Source of the DNA: GCA-002790615 sp964438025
GTDB taxonomy: Bacteria; Patescibacteriota; Minisyncoccia; Moranbacterales; UBA2206
DNA length: 60,154 bases
NCBI GenBank assembly: GCA_964438025.1
Contig: CAYTIK010000003.1
Span: forward strand, 1-60,154
Direction: 5' to 3'
The translations under genes were made by a program, and so were the position numbers. Positions 7,243 to 14,978 of this stretch are shown piece after piece. The notes below the pieces were generated by a model that did not search any database, had not been told where the DNA came from, and was given only the letters and a program-made list of their open reading frames with translations. Every line of letters starts with the position of its first letter. Positions within the stretch are counted from its first letter, which is position 1.

Positions 7243-9264
7243 TTATTTTTTCATAAACTTCAAAAACTCCTCCGCGATTTCGTCCAAATCATGATCCAAA
7301 ATTTTCTTGCCTTGCGCATCATAGAGAATATTTCCATCCTTGTTTTTTTTATAAATATACTCTCCGGAGGTGTCTTTTCCGCCTTTTTTCAGAGTGTTTG
7401 TCAAATAACAATTCAGCGATCTNNNNNNNNNNTCCTCTTTTGATTCGCCTTCTCTCGGTCCAGTATCTTTGCCTCCTTTTTTGGAAACCGCCATAAAAAT
7501 CGGATAATCTTTCGGGGTTTCTTCGTTTTCATCCCATTTTTTCAGAAATAAGATGGAAGTCTTTGTTCCCGTGTGCGGTTTGAAAGTATTGCCGTGTAGT
7601 CCAACCACCGCCAAAATTTTCGCTTTTTCCAAAAGATAATCGCGGACGTATTCCATTTGAGTATTATTTAAAACGCCTTGCGGCAAAACAATAGCCATTC
7701 TTCCACCCGGACGCAACATATCTAAAGCGCGTTCGATGAAAAGAATGTGCCGCTCCATTTTATTGCGCAATTTTCCTTTTTCATTTTTGGCCAGCTCATA
7801 TTCCCGAAGCAGAGACGTTTCATGGATTTCTCCCGCAAACGGCGGATTGCTCAATAGCATATCAAAGTCAAAATATTTAAAATTTTCCTGATTGAATTTA
7901 TTTTTATCATAATCCTCGAATTTATGCAGCCGGTCGCGAAGTTCCGCCCGCGCTCTCTCTTTTTCTCTGTCATCGCCTTGCCATTCTTTTGGATTCAAAG
8001 AATTCAAGCGCAAGATATGAGATTTGCCGTCGCCGGCGATGAGCATCATCGCGCGGGCAATTTTGGTCGGCTTGTCGTCAAAATCAATTCCATAAATATA
8101 TTTTTTCGCGTAATCTGTTTTTCCGGATCGGTCAGATTTTTTTAAATCATTATTCCAGACATAATTCATTGCATGGATGAGAAAACCGCCCGAACCGCAA
8201 GCAGGATCAATTACATATTCCCCATCCTGGGGATTAAGCATTTTTACCGCCATATCAATGGCATGGCGGGGCGTAAAATATTGGCCGCGCTTACCCTTGG
8301 CGACATCGGGAAGCAAATATTCAAAAGCCGCATCAATCACTTCCAGATTAGAGTTTAGGAGTTTGATTTTTTGCAATTCCGAAATACAAACATCCAAATG
8401 CGACGGCGAAAGTTCGACCTTTTCATAGGCGGAAAATATTCCCGGCCATTCCTGGACAGCTTTTTGAAAAAGCTTGTTTATAACATCATAAGTAATATTG
8501 GGGTCTTTTGATTGCCTAAATAAAACTTCGTTTTCTTCCCTTTTTCTGGCTTCTTTTTCATCAAAAAGTTTCGCGTAAATGAGTTTGAAAATTTCCGAAA
8601 AAGAATCTTGTCCGGCATTAGCCAAAACCAATTCTTCCAAAATTTTTATAATCCGCACCAGATCATATTTAATTTCCAGTTTATCTAAAGTCAATTTTTC
8701 TTCCAAAACATCTTCTATTTTCTGATCAACCTTGGGTATATCGCGAAGCGCTTGATATTCACGTGGATAAGGACGATAAAGAATAACTTTTTCCGTTCCG
8801 TTTGACCAAACGCCGATCGGCGCGCCTTCAGAATTAATGTAGGTTTTCAATTGATCCAGCCCTTTCTTTTCGGAAGGATTTTTTGTTTCAATTATAATAA
8901 GCGGGGTTTCTTTGTCTTTTTGATAGACAACGATATCCGCCGCCTTTGCGTGAATTTCATGGCCAAACCTTATATCTTTTTCCACATCAATGCGTTCCAG
9001 CGGATAATTATAATATTTCAAAAGTTTTTGTATCCAAAGCTGGCGTATTATTTCTTCCGGTTTGGCCAGATTCTTTTCTTCGTTAAAAAGCAATATATCC
9101 TTGTCGCGCTTCAAGCATTTTATATAAAATTTGCCTTTTTCTTTTTCAAAAATTTCCAAAACTTGATCAGGTCGTATTACATCAAATTCTTTAAGACCGT
9201 ATTGTACTTCCGGATCGCGAAAAATTTTATTTATAATCTCATTCGCCAATTTTTGATTTGCCAT
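7243..9264 (-). CDS. hsdM: N6-adenine DNA methylase with N-terminal HsdR_N-like nuclease domain
   Basis: A modification subunit of about 673 residues. The N-terminal 190 residues resemble the type I restriction HSDR_N domain, with D110 in ADIVVY and E126-T-K128 in IIIETKNP giving a D...E-x-K arrangement. The methylase part has RGQYFTPRHAIDMAVKM, motif I DPACGSGGF (about 353) and motif IV SNPPF (about 473), all typical of the HsdM class. It starts four bases after lexA and precedes the HEPN-like and hsdS genes. No helicase-type HsdR is present in the window, so cleavage, if any, may rest on the N-terminal domain as in BcgI-like enzymes. The region around residues 608-635 is interrupted by the N gap and may be misassembled. 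Confidence 0.88.
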   Translation of the reverse strand: MANQKLANEIINKIFRDPEVQYGLKEFDVIRPDQVLEIFEKEKGKFYIKCLKRDKDILLFNEEKNLAKPEEIIRQLWIQKLLKYYNYPLERIDVEKDIRFGHEIHAKAADIVVYQKDKETPLIIIETKNPSEKKGLDQLKTYINSEGAPIGVWSNGTEKVILYRPYPREYQALRDIPKVDQKIEDVLEEKLTLDKLEIKYDLVRIIKILEELVLANAGQDSFSEIFKLIYAKLFDEKEARKREENEVLFRQSKDPNITYDVINKLFQKAVQEWPGIFSAYEKVELSPSHLDVCISELQKIKLLNSNLEVIDAAFEYLLPDVAKGKRGQYFTPRHAIDMAVKMLNPQDGEYVIDPACGSGGFLIHAMNYVWNNDLKKSDRSGKTDYAKKYIYGIDFDDKPTKIARAMMLIAGDGKSHILRLNSLNPKEWQGDDREKERARAELRDRLHKFEDYDKNKFNQENFKYFDFDMLLSNPPFAGEIHETSLLREYELAKNEKGKLRNKMERHILFIERALDMLRPGGRMAIVLPQGVLNNTQMEYVRDYLLEKAKILAVVGLHGNTFKPHTGTKTSILFLKKWDENEETPKDYPIFMAVSKKGGKDTGPREGESKEXXXXRSLNCYLTNTLKKGGKDTSGEYIYKKNKDGNILYDAQGKKILDHDLDEIAEEFLKFMKK
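7423..7432. other. Assembly gap (10 N) inside hsdM
   Basis: Ten undetermined bases fall in the 3' part of hsdM. The phrase KKGGKDT occurs on both sides of the gap in the translated product, which is unusual for this family and suggests that the joined ends overlap or come from different variants. The true gap length is unknown. Confidence 0.95.
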
Positions 9265-9268
9265 TTTT

Positions 9269-9910
9269 TTACGTGTTAACTTTGGTTAAATTTAAAATTA
9301 CTTTTCCTTCAAAAATCGTTTCAGGAAAAATTGGAATATTTTTATAATTGGGATTTTCCGGTTTTAAATACGTCCGGCCTTCTTCGGCTACAAATCTTTT
9401 TACAGTCGTTCCATCATCGCTTCGCGCGACGACTATATCGCCGTTTTTATATTCTTTAGTTTTTTTTACGAGAAGCATATCACTATCGCAGATATCGGCG
9501 TTTATCATGGAATCTCCCCGAACCTGTATTACAAAAACTTCATCTTGCGCTTGTTTTATTTCCTCGTTCTGCAAAACTTGCCCGGGTAATGTCATCCAGC
9601 TTGAAAAAGTATCAGCGAATGATTCCATATAAGAACCCGCCGCGCTTACGCCAGCTATTTTAATTAAAGAGTCTTTTCCAATTTCTTTATAGCCCAGCGG
9701 TAAAATTTTTATTCCCCGCGCTTGTCCTTCTTCGCGTTTTATACACTCCTTTTTTTCCAATATTTCCAAAAAATTCAAAACCGATTGATTGGAAGAAACT
9801 TTTAATTCCTCCTTTAGATCAGCTAATGTCGGCGGAAAACCTGAAAAATGTATAGAGTCATAAATTGACTCTAATGCCCTTTTTTGTTTTTCTGTAAGAT
9901 AATTCTTCAT
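9269..9910 (-). CDS. lexA: LexA repressor
   Basis: A 213-residue SOS repressor and self-cleaving serine protease. The N-terminal winged helix (LTEKQKRALESIYDSI, GFPPTLADLKEEL, SSNQSVLNFLEILEKK) matches the LexA DNA-binding domain. The S24 domain has the scissile A91-G92 (GVSAAGSY), nucleophile S134 in RGDSM and the general base K171 in TTVKRF. All three are intact, so it should be cleaved when RecA is activated. It is the first gene of the leftward operon and ends only four bases before hsdM. A strong promoter overlapped by an imperfect palindrome lies directly at its start, suggesting autoregulation and damage control of the whole operon. Confidence 0.95.
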   Translation of the reverse strand: MKNYLTEKQKRALESIYDSIHFSGFPPTLADLKEELKVSSNQSVLNFLEILEKKECIKREEGQARGIKILPLGYKEIGKDSLIKIAGVSAAGSYMESFADTFSSWMTLPGQVLQNEEIKQAQDEVFVIQVRGDSMINADICDSDMLLVKKTKEYKNGDIVVARSDDGTTVKRFVAEEGRTYLKPENPNYKNIPIFPETIFEGKVILNLTKVNT

Positions 9911-9916
9911 ATTTCA

Positions 9917-9944
9917 ATTATATATGAACATTTTTACATGTCAA
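9917..9944 (-). promoter_or_regulatory. lexA promoter with overlapping imperfect palindrome
   Basis: Leftward: TTGACA (9944-9939), a 16-base spacer and TATAAT (9922-9917). The -10 ends six bases before the lexA ATG, so the transcript would start at or within a base of the start codon (leaderless). TGAACAT and ATGTCA (within 9925-9943) form an imperfect inverted repeat across the -35 and spacer, a plausible LexA operator. Confidence 0.75.
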
Positions 9945-9974
9945 GTAGCCTCGATTAAGCCATTTTATTTTTTT

Positions 9975-9993
9975 GCATTTTTGTACAAAATGC
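9975..9993. promoter_or_regulatory. Near-perfect palindrome between lexA and the HNH gene
   Basis: GCATTTTTGTACAAAATGC is a 19-base near palindrome centred on GTAC. It ends exactly where the -35 of the divergent HNH promoter begins. It shares CATTTTT followed by TACA with the element over the lexA promoter (9929-9938), so both may bind the same protein. Confidence 0.55.
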
Positions 9994-10021
9994 TTGACTT
10001 TTTTAGGGCATCTGCTATAAT
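9994..10021 (+). promoter_or_regulatory. Sigma70-type promoter of the small HNH gene
   Basis: TTGACT (9994-9999), a 16-base spacer and TATAAT (10016-10021), with TGC before the -10 giving an extended -10. The transcript would have a leader of about 80 bases before the ATG at 10107. The leader contains several short inverted repeats (GAGTACTC, GGTT/AACC around TCTAGA, GTCTA/TAGAC). No Shine-Dalgarno sequence is obvious. Confidence 0.8.
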
Positions 10022-10106
10022 GGCCTATTGAGAGTACTCTTCTGGTTCTCTAGAAACCTGATAACTAATCCGGTCTAAATCTAGGGCTAGACTATAAATT
10101 ACTTTT

Positions 10107-10352
10107 ATGGCCTTTTCAGAAGAAACTATTCGCCAAGCATGGAATTTTGCTGGCGGAAAATGCGAATGCAGAAGGACTATGTGCGGTCACTCTTTCCGAT
10201 GCAATAAAGAATTGCTTTGGGGTAGTAGAGGCGCTGAAACAGAATATGGATGGGAAGCCCATCATATTAACGCGGATGGTCCTGATTCCTTGAGTAATTG
10301 TGAAATCCTCTGCCAGAGGTGTCACAAAAACACAGGGAATTATGGTGGATAG
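10107..10352 (+). CDS. Small HNH-motif zinc protein
   Basis: An 81-residue protein with an HNH nuclease core: WEAHHINADG (H52, H53, N55), SNCEIL and CQRCHKNTGNYGG. Cysteines 19, 21, 26 and 32 in the N-terminal half and 65, 69 and 72 in the C-terminal half can bind zinc. It is a stand-alone domain, much shorter than restriction enzymes of the HNH class, and may nick or cut DNA. It is transcribed divergently from lexA, from a strong promoter next to a palindrome, which suggests joint control with the lexA-restriction operon. A clear rho-independent terminator follows, so it is a single-gene transcript. Confidence 0.8.
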   Translation: MAFSEETIRQAWNFAGGKCECRRTMCGHSFRCNKELLWGSRGAETEYGWEAHHINADGPDSLSNCEILCQRCHKNTGNYGG

Positions 10353-10380
10353 AATTATTCAATTCTAACGCTAACCAAAC

Positions 10381-10416
10381 AAAGAGAAGAGCTCGAGCTT
10401 TTCTTTTTGTTTTTTA
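10381..10416 (+). terminator. Rho-independent terminator of the HNH gene
   Basis: AAAGAGAAGAGC (10381-10392) pairs with GCTTTTCTTTTT (10397-10408) around a TCGA loop, with a few G-T pairs, and is followed by a T-rich tail. Confidence 0.8.
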
Positions 10417-10511
10417 TCTTTTCCAATCGCCCAATTAAATAGCGCTTCTCAATTTAACGGGGTAAACTTTATTACATACCAAATTACGTAATTCCATAAA
10501 AGCCCTTGAAA

Positions 10512-10796
10512 TTATTTAAATTTAATTTCTTCAATCAACTTTCCGCCTAATTTTTCATTGATTTTCCGAATGATTTCTTTTTGCATGAGGCGCAATTCAG
10601 AAGCCCAGGCGGAGCTGGTGAATTTGACAAAGATGGTTTTCTTGGAAAAATAATCTGGAATTAGTTTAGCCGCTCCTTGATTGCCAAATTCTTCTTTGAT
10701 AACTTCGCGAAAAATATAAAAAGCGGTTTTTTCATCTAAGAACGTCTTTTTTTGCCGAACGTCTTTTTTTTGCAACAGCGCTCCTAATGACTTCAT
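10512..10796 (-). CDS. DUF721 / DciA-like protein
   Basis: A 94-residue DUF721 protein: it has the pattern WASELRLMQKEIIRKINEKLG with a preceding strand TIFVKFTSSA. In other bacteria DciA of this family recruits the replicative helicase DnaB to DNA. The position near dnaN and dnaA fits a replication role. It overlaps the end of trxB by four bases and is the last gene of the dnaA-side leftward run. The short length is usual for the family core; the N-terminal helix is minimal. The function is inferred from family membership. Confidence 0.75.
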   Translation of the reverse strand: MKSLGALLQKKDVRQKKTFLDEKTAFYIFREVIKEEFGNQGAAKLIPDYFSKKTIFVKFTSSAWASELRLMQKEIIRKINEKLGGKLIEEIKFK

Positions 10797-11734
10797 GGCT
10801 TTTTTTTCAGATAATTAAAAGCGCTGTGCGCCGCCACTGCCCCTTCAGCGGCCGCTATGATGGCCTGACGGAACTTATCCGATCCAGTAGTGATATCGCC
10901 GGCCGCCCAAATTCCTTCGACGCTAGTGGCGCCGTCTGCGCTTATTTTAATATAGCCGCCAGAATCTGTCTTTAAGCCTAATTTTTGGGCAAAATCCCAG
11001 CTAGGATCCGATCCCGCTTCAATAAAAAGACCATCCAAGGGCATTTCCTTTTGGCCGTTAATTTCTTGGTCTATTTTTATTTTTTCGACTTTTTCCTGGC
11101 CGATAACTTCTAAAACATTAGTATTATAAATAATCTTTATTTTCTGATTTTCAGCCAAAAGTTTTTTCCAATATTCTTCCGCTGGAAGTTCGGCTTTGCG
11201 GTAAATTAAAAAAGTCTCCTTGGCCACTTGAGCCAGATGGATCGCGGCCCCCACCGCGCTGTTGCCTCCGCCTACAACTGCCACTTTTTTATTTTTATAA
11301 AAAAATCCGTCGCAAGTAGCGCAATATGAGACTCCCCTGCCTTCTAATTTTTTTTCCCCGGGAATATTCAAATGCCGGCGCTTGGTGCCTGTAGCCAAAA
11401 CGATAGTTTTAACCCAAAGATCAGTTTTTTCTGAAATTTTTATTTCAAAAATATGTTTTTCTGCTATTTTTGCAATAGCTGCGACTTCACCGGTAATTAT
11501 TTCTGGAGAATAACGCTTGGCATGTTCTACCATTTTTTGGGAAAGCTCTGTTCCTGTTAAGCTTTCTATTCCCAAATAATTATCTACTTTGTGGCTTTCA
11601 GAAATTAAGCCGCCCGGAACCATCCCGATTACTACGTGCTTTATCCCATAGCGAGAAGCATAAACCGAAGCTGAAAGACCAGCTGGACCCGCACCAATTA
11701 TTATCAAGTCCCAGATTTTTTTATTTTCTTCCAT
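10793..11734 (-). CDS. trxB: Thioredoxin reductase
   Basis: A FAD- and NADPH-dependent disulfide reductase that keeps thioredoxin reduced. It shows IIIGAGPAGLSA near the N-terminus, the redox pair CATC in YCATCDGFF, the NADPH motif GGGNSAVGAA and the C-terminal FAD motif WAAGDIT. I start it at ATG 11734 (MEENKKIWDL). The frame extends ten codons to a TTG at 11764, but that extension lies in an intergenic palindrome and is probably not native. It follows dnaN after the palindromic repeat and overlaps the DUF721 gene by four bases. Confidence 0.93.
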   Translation of the reverse strand: MEENKKIWDLIIIGAGPAGLSASVYASRYGIKHVVIGMVPGGLISESHKVDNYLGIESLTGTELSQKMVEHAKRYSPEIITGEVAAIAKIAEKHIFEIKISEKTDLWVKTIVLATGTKRRHLNIPGEKKLEGRGVSYCATCDGFFYKNKKVAVVGGGNSAVGAAIHLAQVAKETFLIYRKAELPAEEYWKKLLAENQKIKIIYNTNVLEVIGQEKVEKIKIDQEINGQKEMPLDGLFIEAGSDPSWDFAQKLGLKTDSGGYIKISADGATSVEGIWAAGDITTGSDKFRQAIIAAAEGAVAAHSAFNYLKKKP

Positions 11735-11758
11735 GAAAGTTTCCCAGTTAAATTTGTC

Positions 11759-11803
11759 CGCCAAGGCGGACGACCCCGCTCTACGGGGATTTAACGGGGT
11801 AAA
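11759..11803. repeat. Double palindrome between trxB and dnaN
   Basis: Two adjoining hairpins, GTCCGCC/GGCGGAC and CCCCG/CGGGG, are followed by TTTAACGGGGTAAA. The last phrase also occurs near 10457 in another intergenic region, so this is a dispersed palindromic repeat. It supplies the doubtful upstream start of trxB. Confidence 0.7.
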
Positions 11804-12970
11804 TTAATTTTTAATCGGCATAATAATATAAATATAATCTGAGACTGGAGCTTCTTTTTCTTCTCCTATCTCCTGCAGAGCGGCTGGAGAAGAACCGCTA
11901 TTAATCAGCAAGGTCACCCGCAAAGTGTTGAGCGTATTTAAGCCCTCCAAAAGATACTTGGAGTTAAAAATAATTTCCTGGGACGGCCCTTGTATTTCTA
12001 GGCTGAGTTCTGAAAAATTTTCACCCACTTCTACGCTCTTAGCTTCAAAAACAACCTGCTGTTTCTCACTCTCGGCTTTTATTTTAATCTCTCCCGATCT
12101 GCCAGAAGTAAAGACACTGGCCATTTTAATAACGCCCTGGAGCAATTCTTTCTCTCCTTTAATTATAGTTTTAAATTCCTTGGGAATAATGTTTTTGTAT
12201 TCCGGATATTTCCCATTAATCAGGCGCGAAACAATTTTAATGCTCTCCAAATCAAAAAAAATTTGGCTGTTTTCTATGGTTATTCTTATCATCCCTTCTT
12301 CGGTTTCATTTTGAATGATGCGCGCCAATTCTAACAACGTCGCAGAGGGAATAATAATGTTATTTTTTGCTTTAATAAATACTTCGTAAATTTCCTTATT
12401 CACATTGCCCGTGCCTAGTTTTAATCGGCTTTCGGCTAAACGAAAGCTGTCTGTAGCTGCTAAAAAAAGTTCCTGGGGATGAAAAATTACATTTACTCCA
12501 GTCAGTTCCTGCCGAGTTTCATTAAAACCAACACAAGGAATTACTTTATTTATAGCTTTTTTAAAAACAAACTTAGGAAGATTAATTAAAAAATCAGCGG
12601 TTTTTTGCGGAATTAGGGGAAAATCGTCAGCGGGTAAGCCTTTAATTACCGCCCTGGAGTGCCCGCTTTTTATTTTTAAATTCTGCTCAATTACCTCCAA
12701 ATTTAAATTATCTTCTTCTGAGGGAGGTAAGTTAGCAATAAAATTTCCAATTAATTTAGCTGGGATGGTTATTTTTCCTTCTTTTTCTATTTTAGCGCTA
12801 AGTTTGATTATAACTCCAATTTCTAAATTAGTGGCGGAAAGTTTTAAACTGCCTTTTTCTGTTTCAAAAAGGATATTATTTAAAATTGGCAGGGTATTTT
12901 GCTTAGAAACTACTCTTTCTAAATTAAGAATAGATTTTTTAAATTTTTCTTGATTGCAAATTAATTTCAT
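11804..12970 (-). CDS. dnaN: DNA polymerase III beta subunit (sliding clamp)
   Basis: A 388-residue beta clamp that encircles DNA and tethers the replicative polymerase. It starts MKLICNQEKFKKSILNLERVVSKQNTLP, continues with domain 1 (ILNNILFETEKGSLKLSATNLEIG), domain 2 (VTGVNVIFH-like LTGVNVIFHPQELFLAATDSFRLAE) and domain 3 (FNSKYLLEGLNTL). The usual C-terminal block YIIMPIKN is present where most clamps have MPMR-type ends. It lies in dnaA-dnaN order on the minus strand, but the intergenic gap is 255 bases and no recF follows. Confidence 0.96.
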   Translation of the reverse strand: MKLICNQEKFKKSILNLERVVSKQNTLPILNNILFETEKGSLKLSATNLEIGVIIKLSAKIEKEGKITIPAKLIGNFIANLPPSEEDNLNLEVIEQNLKIKSGHSRAVIKGLPADDFPLIPQKTADFLINLPKFVFKKAINKVIPCVGFNETRQELTGVNVIFHPQELFLAATDSFRLAESRLKLGTGNVNKEIYEVFIKAKNNIIIPSATLLELARIIQNETEEGMIRITIENSQIFFDLESIKIVSRLINGKYPEYKNIIPKEFKTIIKGEKELLQGVIKMASVFTSGRSGEIKIKAESEKQQVVFEAKSVEVGENFSELSLEIQGPSQEIIFNSKYLLEGLNTLNTLRVTLLINSGSSPAALQEIGEEKEAPVSDYIYIIMPIKN

Positions 12971-13225
12971 AAAAATTAATTAAATTTAATTTATTAGAAT
13001 ATAATTTTAAAATTATTATTATTAGGATTTTTAAATAAGGGGAAAAGGGGGTGAGTGGTTTTAAATAAGGCAATAATTAAGTGGATAAGAAGGAAAAAAT
13101 ATTGACTTTTAAGAGGTATTTTTTTAATAGTCTTTTTTAATTTTTTTAATTAACTAGTTAAATGATTTTAAAAACGAGTTTTTAAGGGGTTGTGCGGCCC
13201 TTTTTAAAGGCTTTTCCACAACTTA
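12971..13225. other. Candidate oriC segment between dnaA and dnaN
   Basis: A 255-base, very AT-rich region without genes. DnaA-box-like 9-mers differing by one base from TTATCCACA occur at 13080-13088 (AGTGGATAA, minus orientation) and 13212-13220 (TTTTCCACA). The 12-mer TTTTAAATAAGG is repeated directly at 13029-13040 and 13059-13070. The composition fits a DNA-unwinding element. Confidence 0.55.
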
Positions 13226-14596
13226 TTAACTAATAGAATATAATTGTTTTTTCAAAACCTCAAGCTCTTCTACTAATTTTTCATTTAATAATAATTCTTT
13301 TTTAATTTTTTCAAAAGCATGGATAGCGGTGGTGTGGTCTCTGCCGCCCAGACGCTCGCCAATCCCTGGATAAGAATAATTAAGCTCACTTCTCATCAGA
13401 TACATAATAATCTGTCGCGGCTTAACAATTTCCCTCTTGCGAACCTTAATCAACAGATCATCTGGCTTGATTTCATAAAAATCCGAAACGATTTTAATAA
13501 TATGCTTATAAGTGATGCCTTTTTTTCGGCTACTGGAAACTATCTCTGAAAGCAGAGAAGAGACAAACTTTAAAGTAATTTTTTCCTGAGTGAGTTGAGC
13601 CGAAGCAGAAACTCGATTTAAAGCGCCCTCCAACTCCCGGATGTTGCTTGTAATATTGGAGGCGATAAATTCTAGCGCCTCATTTTCAATTTCCAAGCCT
13701 TCATTTAAAGCTTTTTTCCTTAAAATAGCCATACGGGTTTCAAAATCAGCCTGGCCGATATCCGCGATCATCCCGCCTTCAAAGCGGGAACGCAGCCTTT
13801 CTTCCAGGGTTGGAATCGCCTTGGGCGGGCAATCGCTGCTTAAAACAATCTGCTTGTTTAATTGATAAAGAAAGTTAAAAATATGAAAAAATTCTTCTTG
13901 GGTTTTTTCTTTTCCAGAAAGAAATTGGATATCGTCGATAATCAGCAGATCGATTTTTTGATACTGCTCTTTAAATTCACTTATTTTTTGATTTCTTATT
14001 GATTCAATCAAATCGCCAGTGAATCTTTCTGAAGAAGTATATTTTACCTTGCAACCGGGGTCTTTTTTAAAAACTTCATTGCCGATGGATTGTAAGAGAT
14101 GGGTTTTTCCCAAACCCACTCCGCCATAAATAAAAAGCGGATTGTATATTTTTCCCAAATTTTGAGAAACTACATAGCAAGCAGCTCTGGCCAGCTCATT
14201 ACTTCCTCCGACAATAAAATTTTCAAAAGTATAGCGGGGATTAAGGTTGTTTTCCTGGTTAATCCCAGAATCCCTCGAGATTTTAAAATCGGGGCCTTTT
14301 TTTGGCGGTAAAATAGCATCCAATTTGTTTTCCCGGAAAGAATTTGGATGGTTGGTGATGATGGAACAATAAACCTCTTTAACGTCGCCCTGGATATTAC
14401 GCAGGGCTCGCAAAATGTAAAGCTTATATTTGTTTTCTAACCACTCTTTCGCAAATCCATTAGGAACCCCAATAAAAACTTTACCATCTTTATTAGATAA
14501 GATAGAGGTGTTTTTAAACCAAGTAATAAAATTAGCTTTAGAAATAGAAAGTTCTATTTCCCCCAAAACTGCTTGCCAAAGTTCCTCATTGGTCAT
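13226..14596 (-). CDS. dnaA: Chromosomal replication initiator DnaA
   Basis: A 456-residue initiator ATPase that binds DnaA boxes and opens the origin. I start it at ATG 14596 (MTNEELWQAVLGEIE, typical domain I); the frame extends 27 unlikely codons upstream. The AAA+ domain has Walker A GGVGLGKTHLL (about 158-165) and Walker B LLIIDDIQFLSG (about 217). The C-terminal DNA-binding domain carries the signature GGRDHTTAIHA (about 416-425). Both flanks have DnaA-box-like sequences. The gene is divergent from rpmH, the usual order around bacterial origins. Confidence 0.97.
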   Translation of the reverse strand: MTNEELWQAVLGEIELSISKANFITWFKNTSILSNKDGKVFIGVPNGFAKEWLENKYKLYILRALRNIQGDVKEVYCSIITNHPNSFRENKLDAILPPKKGPDFKISRDSGINQENNLNPRYTFENFIVGGSNELARAACYVVSQNLGKIYNPLFIYGGVGLGKTHLLQSIGNEVFKKDPGCKVKYTSSERFTGDLIESIRNQKISEFKEQYQKIDLLIIDDIQFLSGKEKTQEEFFHIFNFLYQLNKQIVLSSDCPPKAIPTLEERLRSRFEGGMIADIGQADFETRMAILRKKALNEGLEIENEALEFIASNITSNIRELEGALNRVSASAQLTQEKITLKFVSSLLSEIVSSSRKKGITYKHIIKIVSDFYEIKPDDLLIKVRKREIVKPRQIIMYLMRSELNYSYPGIGERLGGRDHTTAIHAFEKIKKELLLNEKLVEELEVLKKQLYSIS

Positions 14597-14817
14597 AAAG
14601 GTTTTATTTAAGCCCCACTCATTGTTTAAAAAGTATAACATAAAAAATAATCTCCAGTCCAGAGCAACTGTGGACAAGAGTGTGAATAAGCTGTTTATTA
14701 ATATAAATCAGTCAAAGCCGCTAATTAAGAAAAGCGGAATTTTTTAATTGACTTCATCTAAGATAATTGGTAAGATTTTAAATAGCTAATTAATGAATTT
14801 TTAGAAAAATAAACCCT
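14597..14817. other. dnaA-rpmH divergent region with DnaA-box-like sites
   Basis: A 221-base gap between the two divergent runs. TGTGGACAA (14669-14677) and TGTGAATAA (14681-14689) are minus-strand DnaA boxes with one mismatch each, spaced three bases apart. Together with the dnaN-dnaA gap this makes a split origin likely, and the change of gene direction here supports it. Confidence 0.55.
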
Positions 14818-14955
14818 ATGAGCCAGACATATAAGCCTAAAAGCCTTAGAAGAAAAAGAAGGCATGGTTTTAAAAAGAGAAGCCAGACGAAAGATGGTCG
14901 CGTGGTGATGCAAAGACGCAGAAGAAAAGGCCGAAAAAGAATAACTACAGTGTAA
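14818..14955 (+). CDS. rpmH: Ribosomal protein L34
   Basis: A 45-residue, strongly basic protein starting MSQTYKPKSLRRKRRHGF and ending RRRRKGRKRITTV. It has the L34 pattern RRKRxHGF near the start and RRxKGRKRIT at the end. The start is the ATG at 14818. It is the first gene of the conserved rpmH-rnpA-yidC-khpB run and lies 23 bases before rnpA. Confidence 0.95.
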   Translation: MSQTYKPKSLRRKRRHGFKKRSQTKDGRVVMQRRRRKGRKRITTV

Positions 14956-14978
14956 ATTTGTTTAAACTGCTTTTTTAA

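Noticed and set aside
4818..9264. A complete type I restriction system
   Set aside because: No HsdR with helicase motifs is present; the nuclease-like domain is only the N-terminal part of the methylase gene.
9911..9960. A Gram-positive LexA box (CGAAC-GTTCG)
   Set aside because: Only GAACAT with a poor inverse is present. The palindrome is different, so I call it only a candidate operator.
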